This document shows positions 55,848 to 64,000 of a stretch of 64,000 bases of DNA, piece after piece. The notes below the pieces were generated by a model. It worked only from the letters and a program-made list of their open reading frames with translations. It did no database searches and was not told the DNA's origin. Source of the DNA: Oscheius onirici (lineage: Eukaryota > Nematoda > Chromadorea > Rhabditida > Rhabditidae); the NCBI GenBank assembly GCA_932521025.1, contig OW051471.1:7068001-7132000 (forward strand), given 5' to 3'. The translations under genes and the position numbers were made by a program. Each line of letters starts with the position of its first letter. Within the stretch, counting starts at the first letter, position 1.

Positions 55848-58457
55848 ATGGCTCAACAGCAAGTTAAGAAAACTGCTCAAGAGCAGGCCTTTGCCGAAGT
55901 TATCGCCGCTCCTGCCCAAGAAGAAGATGCAATGGGCTATACTGTAATCGACAAATTGGAGGTAAGACTTTTCTTTGATTTGTTCAAAGCTGATATTTAG
56001 CAAGCTGGTTTCACGAATACCGATATTAGAAAACTGAAAGAGGCCGGATACAACACGATTGAGGCCATTGCCTATGCTCCTAGAAAAGAACTCATAACGG
56101 TCAAAGGAATCAGCGAACAGAAGGCCGAAAAGCTGTTTGTAAGTTTCGCATCTTGTTGTTCTAAAAAAAAACAATTTCCGACCGAAGCAGTCAAGCACGT
56201 CCCCATGGGATTCACCACCGCCGCCGAAGTCCATGTGAGGAGAAGCGAGCTCGTTCAGATTCGTACAGGATCCCAGGAACTTGATAAACTGCTCGGAGGA
56301 GGAGTAGAGACGGGCAGCATCACAGAGGTATTACGATTTATGGGCTCCAAAGACAAAAATTTGCAGGTTTTTGGTGAATATCGTACTGGAAAATCACAAC
56401 TTTGCCACAATTTGGCCGTTATGTGCCAGCTTCCTGTCGAAATGGGCGGAGCTGAGGGAAAATGTATGTGGATTGATACGGAAGGCACTTTCCGCCCCGA
56501 AAGGCTTCTCAATGTTGCTCAACGATTCAACATGGACGGAAAATCGGTTCTCGAGAATGTAGCTGTTGCCCGCTGTCACAATTCGGAACATCAGCAAGCT
56601 TTGCTCACTGCCGCCAGTGCTATGATGTCGGAGAGCAGATACGCCTTGCTTGTCGTTGACAGTATCATGAACCTGTTCAGGTATTTTTTTTTCCATTTCC
56701 CTGCAATTTCAACTTCTTAGAACTGACTACTCGGGTCGTGGAGAACTCGCAGCAAGACAAATGGCTCTAGCCAAGATGCTCAGGACGTTGATGCGGCTGG
56801 CTGATGAGTATGGTGTCGCCGTAGTTGTTACTAATCAGGTAAAGTTTAGTCGAGTAATTTAGAGGCTTTAAAAAGTTCGTTTCAATAATACAACGAATTC
56901 TATGAAAAAGTATTATATTGCACTTAAAAAATTGAAAACAACATAAAAGTCGCTATACAATCACAAGAGTTCAATCAAGTCCAATAGTTACCAAAGCCAT
57001 CTTGTCTATGGACTCCCAGCCACCGAAGGACGCCGTCGCTGCTACCGCACAGACTGTTGCCGTCACAGTCAAGTCGATGATGGCTGGAACGACCGACTTT
57101 ATCGTCAACGTTCCCACCGCCTGCACTGTTCGTGGACTGAAGGTGCTCATCGCGGAGAAGTCCAACATCTTCCCGGAGAAGCAGATGCTACTCTACAACG
57201 ACAACGAGCTGCGCGAAGACGAGTCCCGTATAGCCGACTACGGAATGACGACCGACTGCCAGATCACGATGACGGTCAACATGAACACTGGCGTTACAAA
57301 GCAGAACGCAAACGTCATCTTCTACGTGCCGATCGATCTGCCCAAGGACAACAAGATTCTGCGCTCAACGGTCAAGAACTTGACGTCGGTCAAAGGAAAA
57401 CACGTGAATCGTCCGAAGCGAGTCGTGGAGAATGCTGATAGTTCGCAGCAGTGGACCTCGGAAAAACAGCTGGAAGTGGAGTTGACTCGAAACAGGATGA
57501 AGGCCCTGATGCGCAAGAAGAACAAGACTCGTCTACTGTCGCCTGGTGCTGCCACTCCAATCGACGGCGGTTCTGTATTGGGATCAAGGAACCATTCACC
57601 CACTCAGACGCCACCGAACGAGTCCAACAGTAGCCACACGTCTCCGAGCTCTGCACTCGGTGAAGAAGAGTCGACAGTCACTGAGAAGGAGCTCCGTCTC
57701 TTCTTCGAGCCGATGGAAACCAAGGAACAGCTCAAGCGTCTCCAGAGGCAGAAGATGATGCAGCCACCACAGAGTCTGGAAGAATTAGAGAAGCTGAGAG
57801 AAAGGCTGTCCCAGATCGAAAAAACGTCGTGCAAGACATGTGGAAGGAAGATTCCACCGGCAGAACAAGTTCTTCGCTGCCGATGTGAGAAGCTGTTCTG
57901 CAAAAAGCACCGCGAGCCGAAGGAACATCAGTGCAAGATCGACTACAAGCAGACGGGACGCAAGAAGATCAACAAGTGGATGCCGAAGGTCGGCGAAGGC
58001 GGAGTCAGAAAGGGAAAGGCTGAGTGAAAGACTACAAATGCATGATCAATAAAAAAGCGAAAACAAGCCTTTTCCTAACTCTTCTACCTTTGGGTGTTTA
58101 AATTAACGTACAAGTAGGTGTACTGTTGTTATCTGTCAAGACATGAAGGCTATTTTAGAGAGACTTCTAACACTCAGATTTCGTTTTGCAGGTGGTCGCT
58201 CAAGTCGATGGAGGTGGAGGTGCCTATCAGCCGGACCCGAAAAAACCCATTGGAGGACACGTTATGGCCCACATGACCACTACTAGGTTTCTTTGCTCTT
58301 CTTCCCACCAGTATCTAACAACACCCTTAGATTGGGACTGCGTAAAGGCCGTGGTGAAACTCGAATCTGCAAGGTACACCAGTCGCCTTGTCTTCCGGAA
58401 GCCGATGCCACTTTCGCCATTACTCCTCACGGAATTGATGACGCCCAGGATGCATAG
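55848..58457 (+). CDS. rad-51: RAD-51 recombinase
   Basis: The ATG at 55848 follows a TTTTTTCCAG acceptor (probable trans-splice site). An N-terminal helix-hairpin-helix ([20 protein letters not shown] and [13 protein letters not shown]) is followed by the RecA core: [15 protein letters not shown], Walker [13 protein letters not shown] (about 56376-56410), [14 protein letters not shown], Walker B ALLVVDSI (about 56643-56666), [20 protein letters not shown] and VTNQ at the end of an exon at 56838. The rest ([20 protein letters not shown], the segment [20 protein letters not shown], stop at 58455-58457) resumes at 58192 after a 1,353-bp intron that contains another gene. Between LF and AVKHVP an in-frame 48-nt stretch looks intron-like (GTAAGT start) but has no matching acceptor, so it may be translated. 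It performs homologous pairing in double-strand break repair and meiosis. Confidence 0.93.
56139..56186 (+). other. rad-51: Intron-like in-frame insertion in rad-51
   Basis: 48 nt starting GTAAGT and containing a run of nine A, open in frame. Available AG acceptors (56187, 56190) put the downstream exon out of frame with an exon ending at 56138. Excising exactly 48 nt would require an AA end. Either it is translated as a 16-residue insert or splicing is non-canonical. Confidence 0.5.
57008..58027 (+). CDS. Ubiquitin-like plus AN1 zinc-finger protein (ZFAND4-like), nested in rad-51 intron
   Basis: A single uninterrupted frame of 339 codons lies wholly inside a rad-51 intron on the same strand. 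The N-terminal third is a ubiquitin-like fold ([19 protein letters not shown], the [20 protein letters not shown] helix, [20 protein letters not shown]). A Lys/Ser-rich linker follows. The C-terminus is an AN1 finger with all metal ligands: [32 protein letters not shown] (about 57829-57935). This order matches ZFAND4/ANUBL1. It has its own poly(A) signal (AATAAAAAAG near 58049). The absence of introns in an intron-rich genome and the GC-richer codons suggest a retrocopy, but no poly-A remnant or flanking duplication was seen. Function is probably in ubiquitin-linked protein quality control. Confidence 0.85.
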   Translation: MDSQPPKDAVAATAQTVAVTVKSMMAGTTDFIVNVPTACTVRGLKVLIAEKSNIFPEKQMLLYNDNELREDESRIADYGMTTDCQITMTVNMNTGVTKQNANVIFYVPIDLPKDNKILRSTVKNLTSVKGKHVNRPKRVVENADSSQQWTSEKQLEVELTRNRMKALMRKKNKTRLLSPGAATPIDGGSVLGSRNHSPTQTPPNESNSSHTSPSSALGEEESTVTEKELRLFFEPMETKEQLKRLQRQKMMQPPQSLEELEKLRERLSQIEKTSCKTCGRKIPPAEQVLRCRCEKLFCKKHREPKEHQCKIDYKQTGRKKINKWMPKVGEGGVRKGKAE

Positions 58458-58993
58458 ATATCGTCTAACGTTTGTATGTCTGTATATTTTTCGATTTGCA
58501 CTTTTATTTTTCGCTATGGATCCTATAGACCGTTCCATCCTGTGCATTGTTATCGTTATTTCTCAATTGAACGTTCCATTTCTATCTAGTTTTCTCGAAA
58601 TTTCAAACCAAGCCTTCGATTACTTTAATTGCTAGCTTCGGACTACAGTTCTGGGCTGACAGAATAAAAGCCTAAAGTGACCAAGAAGCTAAATCTGTCT
58701 ATCCATTCAAATGGCTTCCCAGTTGCGTCACAACGTCTAGCGAACGAGTACAGCTGTTATTTGGGCGGGAAAAGAGGACAGTCCGCGGCGCTATCTGGTC
58801 TGACCCGGGTTTGTAACCAGATGCGCTCCTCTACTAACCCCAATAGCCGTTTCCAAATAATCCATCGCCAATCGGCTTCTTGTCCACCGGTTTCTCTCCA
58901 GCCCCTCTGGTCATTTCCGGGTGATTGATAAAAGTGACCCTACCATTTCATCTGTTTTCTCGTCCTGTCAATTTTGAGCTTTTCAGTCGGAAA
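58458..58993. other. Intergenic between rad-51 and thymidine kinase
   Basis: It contains the rad-51 3' flank, with AATAAAAGC near 58663, and the upstream region of the thymidine kinase gene, including an E2F-like site. No other gene was recognised. Confidence 0.5.
58763..58773 (-). promoter_or_regulatory. E2F-like site upstream of thymidine kinase
   Basis: GGGCGGGAAAA on the plus strand reads TTTTCCCGCCC on the minus strand, a full E2F consensus. It lies about 220 nt before the thymidine kinase ATG. Cell-cycle control of thymidine kinase through E2F is established in animals; its use here is inferred. Confidence 0.55.
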
Positions 58994-59870
58994 ATGAAAC
59001 AACTGAGAGGAGGAATCACCTGTATTCTCGGGCCAATGTTTAGTGGAAAAACGTAAGTTTTGGTTTCATTCTGATTGGGATTTTGATTTAGAACTGAACT
59101 TCTTCGTCTCCACGACAGACAGAATATTGCCAAAAAGAACTGTCTTCTGGTAAAATACGCAGGAGACACGAGATACGACGACAACCTCGTAGCCACTCAC
59201 ACCAGGTATTCTATTTTCCGATGGAACTTAGTTAGTGTTCATAGAGTTACCGGACAGGGCAATACAGTCAAGTGCAGTCGATTGGAAGAAGTCCGTGCAC
59301 ATCTCTTCAATGAAAGTGTCGATGTGGTATCAATAGATGAGGGACAATTTGTAGGCTGCTGTTCAGTATAAAGACTAATCAAATCTTTCAGTTCCCTGAT
59401 CTAGCTGCGACTTGTGACGCGTTGGCCGAAGCTGGAAAACGGGTCTATGTGGCTGCCTTGAGTGGCACCTTCGAGAGAAAGGTTCGTTTCCTTAAGGGAC
59501 TCGCATTCAACAAAACTCTCAGCCCTTTCCTCAAATAACTCTTCTTCTGCCTCTCTGCGATGATATCCGTCTTCTGTCGGCCGTCTGTTCTTGCGGAAAC
59601 GACGCCTGTTACACCTTCAGATGCACCAAAGACAAGAAGGTATTCTTTGAAAATGTAAAGCCATTTGTTCCTAAGGTAGAAGTGATTGGCGGTCAAGATA
59701 CCTACATGGCTCTGTGTCGGACATGCTACTATGAGAAGAGCATCGAGCGCGATCGAGACGAGTCTCCAGCTCTGGATGAGAACCGACCGGCAGTTGCCGT
59801 CAAATGTCTCAACATTCTGGAGACGGTTCCACCAAGGAAGGTACAAATTCTCGAGAGTTATATCATGTAG
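58994..59870 (+). CDS. Cytosolic thymidine kinase (TK1 type)
   Basis: The ATG at 58994 sits eight bases behind a TTTTCAG acceptor, which suggests trans-splicing. About 220 residues in five exons with introns of 35-45 nt. The type II thymidine kinase signatures are present: P-loop GPMFSGKTTELLRL split by the first intron, KYAGDTRYDD, the DEGQFFPDL lid (about 59336-59400) with the catalytic Glu, and the structural zinc site with CSCGNDACYTFR plus LCRTCYYEK (about 59590-59735). The residue run VAALSGTFERKPF matches the substrate-binding loop. It phosphorylates thymidine for the dTTP salvage pathway. It lies next to rad-51, so two S-phase genes are neighbours on the same strand. Confidence 0.92.
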
Positions 59871-59996
59871 CCGTTTCGTTAACACCTCCATTTTGTGCAA
59901 TTCCTCCCAAACTGGCACTTTCCATGACTCAAGTTAATCGCATTCCCATTTTATTTACAATCCATAAAATCAATTAAACACTTGGGAATGAGCCAG

Positions 59997-61359
59997 TTAC
60001 TGATTGTTCTTTGGCTGTTCGAACTCCATGAAATCCTGAAAGTATTGTGAGGTACTGGACGGCGTAGAAACTCACAATCAGGAAGGTGGCCCCTAGAAGA
60101 ATCGCCTTCATTTTGACATCCAAATCGACCGGAACTAAACAAAAAGTTTTGACTGAAAATTACGATTGCGAGAAAACAACGGTAATTGGTAGGTTTGCAA
60201 CTCTCTAAACACTGTTTACGACGGAGAATCTTCCCATTACAGTAAGAGAAAGAGCCAGTAAACACAGGAAATGACTCACAAGTGACACTGAAAATGTCTG
60301 CGTTGGTCAGAGCTTCTCTAACACATCCACCCCATTTTTTCGTGACAGAGCCAATGACGTCGCCATTCATTGCAGCGACCTGTAATTGTTTTGAGGATGA
60401 TTCTGTAGATTACTTACAGGAAAAACCTTATCTTGACAGCCGCACAGGAGACAACAGCATACTCCTTTAAGTCAAGTTCAAATTAAAAATAAAATATGGT
60501 TACCTGAAATGGTGAAAATATCTGTCCCACTGGCGTCTCGGACGTAGAAGCCAGAAGAACAACAAGTGGTTCTCTGGACAACTGTTCCTATCTTCAACAA
60601 GATTTGACTAGGAGAATAGAAAGACAGTCTATACCACAGTTCCTGGTGGACTCTCGATGGTCACTTCATTGGCACAACAACTGCTGAAAGCTAGACAAGA
60701 GAAACACCCGCCACAGCATTTGAACGGACGGGTGATTGTGATCACTTCCTAAATCAACTTTAGGACTAGAAAATAGAAGATGTACTCTTTTGAAATTGTC
60801 CACAATGTGCATGGTGAAGCCTCGTTGAGAACTACAGCATTGGCGCATACAAATTCCTGACTCTTCGGCTGCGTAGTAGACCTAAACATTTTTTGGAGGA
60901 AAGTGGAAATTGTATTCAATGTAATTTTATAATTTTTACTTTTAGATCTTTCTCAATAGGGTATAATACGCAGAAAAAAATGTAACCGACCTGCTGTCCA
61001 TTGGCGTTTTTGAGCGCATACTTGTTCTTGACCTCCCAACTGACGACCAATTCGAGCAAGTCGTACATCTGAAAAGGGCTTCGTAATCTCCGATCTTAAT
61101 TACATGCCTGTTGGATGAAGATGGTGTCGACCATGGTGAGATACTCGAGTCCGGGAGTGACCCCTTCTATCGGAGCAGGAAGTGGAACGATTACAGTACC
61201 AGGTGGAGCTGGTGGATTGGCTCCCGGTTGAACTGTGATTGCAGTGGCAGTATCATCTTGGGCGAACTGATCGCCTGAAGGGTCCAGTGGAGGATAGACT
61301 CCCGGTTGTTGTGTGTAGACGACCTGAGGCGGCACATAACCAGGAGGGTTCGACTGCAT
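59997..61359 (-). CDS. Phospholipid scramblase
   Basis: The ATG at 61357-61359 lies eight bases after a CCTTCTTCAG acceptor. The N-terminus is Pro/Gln/Gly-rich (MQSNPPGYVPPQVVY and following), as in animal scramblases. Then come GLEYLTMVDTIFIQQ, DLLELVVSWEVKNKYALKN (the conserved nutrient helix), VYYAAEESGICMRQCC, the cysteine-rich ITRPFKCCGGCFSCLAFSSC (the palmitoylation region) and the C-terminal strand SVTKKWGGCVREALTNADIF and IDFMEFEQ. The last hydrophobic segment (MKAILLGATFLIDF) is the single membrane helix. About eight exons with introns of 40-80 nt. Predicted role: calcium-stimulated bidirectional movement of phospholipids across membranes; C. elegans has a scrm family. Confidence 0.9.
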
Positions 61360-62019
61360 CTGGTAAACTGAAGAAGGAGTGTCACAAAGAGTCGGTGACA
61401 ACGGAGGGAGGACGTTGCTGTGGAGACCGATCTGATAAAAAGCACCGACGGAATATTTCGAAAGACGCGAACAGGAGATCGACCTATGCGGTATCAATGA
61501 ACAATTAGAACGATGTCTGATGTCGGCCAATAAATGAGTCTATTGCGAAAGAACTAATCAAAGTCATTTCCATACTCTTCGCTCAACTTATTAGAGCTTG
61601 AAAAAAAAGCAATTGAGGTTTCACAAGTTGTTTTCAGCTAACAAATAGAACTCTTTTGAAACGACTCATGCACAAAACATTGGATGGTAGAAAGGCTGCA
61701 AAGCCACGTGTTTCCCCTGAACAAACAAATGTTGACATTAAATATCAAAAATCTCACGTTGTCGCTAGTAACCTGTTGACGCACTTTTCTGTCTGCGCTA
61801 TTCCAGGTATTCATGCCAGAAATCGGAATGTTAAAAAGAATGACCACGAAGTTTTGAAAGCAAAAAAAAAGACACAATATCTAGAATGAGCTAGACATTT
61901 ACTGGCGAATTGTTGAGTGTTTGTTGAACAGATTGTCAGTATTTAGTACAAGCCATATATTGAGAGAAGAACAAGAAAATCGTTCAAGTTTTATTGGAAC
62001 TAAAGTTGTTATTCTGTTT
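61360..62019. other. Intergenic, nothing recognised
   Basis: About 660 bases between the scramblase start and the 3' end of the gene at the right edge. A frame open upstream of 61359 continues to about 61530 but lacks an ATG and is probably outron. No repeat or RNA gene was recognised. Confidence 0.45.
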
Positions 62020-64000
62020 CTACTGTGCTCCTTTGGAGACAGTGGAGGAGAATCGTTTCTTGATGAAACTCTTTCCACCGTCCTGCACAATAGAATAGTT
62101 GCTTCGCTCGTAGTTGCTGTCGCCGGAAGATGTGCTATTCTTTCGCTCTTGATTCCTGACTGGCGTCTTGTGTGAGATAAAGTAGACCATTCCCTCACAA
62201 TGGTCATCCACTGGAGCCAAAGCGATTTCGGCCGGTCCGATGATGTGTCTGTTGGCGTCGATGACTAGATGATCCGGTCGATTGTCCAAGGCTCGAACCA
62301 CATGCAAAAGAGTCCAACATCTGAATTACCGTTGATGGAATAGAAGGAGACTAACCCAACAATGGCCATCTGTTTCTGCTTCACATGGACGACCGTCTCA
62401 CTGGTGAAAATCACGCCCTTCTTGTCATCAGCCACGTTTTTCATAAAGTTTTCGTAGCTCAGCTCCGACGACGCGTGGTGATGGCGAACTTCGGCCACAA
62501 TTCTCTTGATCTGCACGAACCGGGTGATATTTTTGTAGACGTCGGTGATCGCGAGCAGCTTTCTCATAAAAGTCTTGTCCAGGTAACAAATCTCGACGTA
62601 GGTGGTAGCTTCGTAGACTCTGTGAGGCAGAAGAGGCGACCAGTTCCGTTTGGCAGGCGGCTGTGACATCATGTGAAGGAGCATCAGATTCCTCTGTCCC
62701 ATTAGCTCGCCCTGATGCACGTAGAACTCGTGACTGTTCTCGACTGTGACGCCTTCCGTCACCTTGCAGATTCCTTTCTTCACAAACACAAGTGCAGCGT
62801 CATTCACTGGGAAGACTTTTCCCGGCTTGACTTGCTTTGCTTCAGCCAATGACAGTTCCTGGACGAGCAGATTGTTGGCCTTCTTCCTACTGCTCTCACT
62901 CAGACCGTCCAGCCATGGCAGTCTCTCGAGCCATTCCCTATAAGTTAATTATTGGAACGTTCAAAATAAAATATACTCATAGTCCAATTCGGTGACCGTC
63001 AGCATCTTGTCAGCCGTCATTCGAATCTCCTCCACAATTCCGTCCCATCTATCCTCGACATCTTCCGGTGTGAATCCACGAAGTCGCATGTCTTCCAGTT
63101 TGTCTTTCAGCTTGTGTGACATCATTCGAACAGCTTGACGCGACTTGATAACCGACACAAGGTCTAATTCCTTACTGTGCTGCTTCAATTCATTCCGCAG
63201 ATTGGCGTCGATGATTCGCGTGAACTCGCGACCTTCCATCTTGACGATTTTGTAGGCAGCCTCGCTGAAGAGCTCCTTCGGGAAATCGGCGTTCTTCATC
63301 TGCAAGACGGCAATTTTGTTCTTGTATGTAAGATCCTTTAACTCTTTCTAATAAAAAAATCATACCAGATAGGTCAAGTAGATGAGCATGGCCAGACGGA
63401 CTCGTTCCGAGCGCTGTTCACGGAAGAGAAAGTGTTCTCTGGTCAAGACGATGGCCAATGGCACCATTCGACTTGTTCGGTAGAGCGTCGAGATCAGCAG
63501 AATCATCCAGACCATATATCTACTCACCACGCATTCAACTGAAAAGTTCAAAAGTGAACGAAATAAAGCCGACTTACAGTCTTTGAGAGAGGTGTTGCAG
63601 TGCCGCGTATTGTTGAACTGCAAGAACAGAATCAGACCAGTCCCTATCAACATGAAGACGACGTTGGCCACTTCGAACGGAATCTCGTTGCTGTTCACTT
63701 CCACTCCGCGCTTCTTGGCCTCTTGTTGTCGTTCGCGTCTCAGTGCCAGAGTGTAAATGAACTCGGTAATTGTTGAAATGCAGAAGGGGATATAGAGCAA
63801 GTTGGCCACGTAGTCGTAGTTTGTCATGATACTTCCGACTGTGAACGTCGTCATTCCCAGACAGACGGTATAGGCGATGAAGATTAGTGTGTGAAGGACA
63901 AACCACTTCTCGAATCCGCGATCCATCAGCATTTCTGGCTTGTCATCTTTGTTAAACAGCGGATTTCCTGCCAGACCAACCCAGCTGTCTAGACATTCTC
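62020..64000 (-). CDS. Multi-pass membrane protein with cyclic-nucleotide-binding-like domain (5' end outside window)
   Basis: Partial: the N-terminal part lies beyond the right edge. From the edge the protein reads CLDSWVGLAGNPLFNKDDKP, then membrane helices (LHTLIFIAYTVCLGMTTF, YVANLLYIPFCISTITEFIY, VANVVFMLIGTGLILFLQF, YMVWMILLISTLYRTSRMVP), a long charged helical linker (about 63000-63330) ending in DWL-like EWLERLPWLDGL, and a beta-rich domain resembling a cyclic-nucleotide-binding fold (KVFPVNDAALVFVKKGICKV, HQGELMGQRNLMLLHMM; about 62600-62840). A basic Ser-rich tail follows. This layout recalls the voltage-sensor plus CNBD half of SLC9C-type sodium/proton exchangers, or a CNBD-bearing channel. 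The fourth helix has only two Arg, so a voltage sensor is not clear. The family is tentative. Confidence 0.55.

Noticed and set aside
61360-61530. N-terminal extension of the scramblase
   Set aside because: The frame is open but contains no ATG, and a clear CTTCTTCAG acceptor stands just before the internal ATG.
1-64000. CRISPR arrays, rRNA genes, spliced-leader RNA genes, viral or bacterial inserts
   Set aside because: I looked for regularly spaced repeats, conserved rRNA segments, the canonical nematode leader sequence and intronless foreign gene blocks. None was found.

Overview
This is nuclear DNA from a nematode. The evidence is the set of nematode-restricted families (serpentine chemoreceptors of the Sre and Srg/Srv types, DUF273 and DUF268 proteins, expanded GT11 fucosyltransferases, nematode-type Sulfotransfer_2 proteins and FkbM methyltransferases), very short introns (mostly about 30-45 nt) and AATAAA-type poly(A) signals. 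Introns end in TTTAG about as readily as in TTTCAG, and several start codons sit just behind an unpaired splice acceptor, as expected for spliced-leader trans-splicing. No bacterial, organellar or viral segment was seen. The species cannot be named from the window.

Layout. 1-2.1 kb: no recognisable gene. 2.5-3.5 kb: ligand-binding part of a nuclear hormone receptor. 3.8-21.6 kb: a cluster of eight glycan-decorating, type II membrane enzymes (two sulfotransferases, two GT11 fucosyltransferases, two DUF273 glycosyltransferase-like proteins, a DUF268 methyltransferase-like protein and an FkbM-type methyltransferase), interrupted by a PLP-dependent aromatic amino acid decarboxylase, a small cysteine-rich secreted protein and a small coiled-coil protein. 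22.4-25 kb: a tandem pair of Sre chemoreceptors, the second broken. 25.2-27.8 kb: a secreted pepsin-like aspartic protease whose last intron holds about 1 kb of repeats. 28.3-29.5 kb: an Srg-type receptor. 30.1-32.3 kb (minus): a fatty acid amide hydrolase. 32.85-35.07 kb: a complete Merlin-type DNA transposon with 8-bp target duplications. 36.0-37.3 kb: another Srg/Srv-type receptor. 37.4-38.3 kb: two short, divergently transcribed, related secreted peptides.

From 38.5 kb the window changes to conserved housekeeping and regulatory genes: PP4 regulatory subunit 3 (smk-1), gon-4 and ebax-1/ZSWIM8, all on the minus strand; then rad-51 on the plus strand, with an intronless ubiquitin-like/AN1 zinc-finger gene nested inside one of its introns; a cytosolic thymidine kinase with a good E2F-like site upstream; a phospholipid scramblase (minus); and the C-terminal part of a multi-pass membrane protein with a cyclic-nucleotide-binding-like domain that runs off the right edge (minus).

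Six palindromic non-autonomous elements (MITE-like) lie between the genes. They include a hAT-like element with an 8-bp duplication directly beside a TA-flanked element, a mariner-like TA element, and two relatives sharing a TA-CCGTA terminus. Exon boundaries were placed by eye from reading frame and splice signals and should be treated as models.
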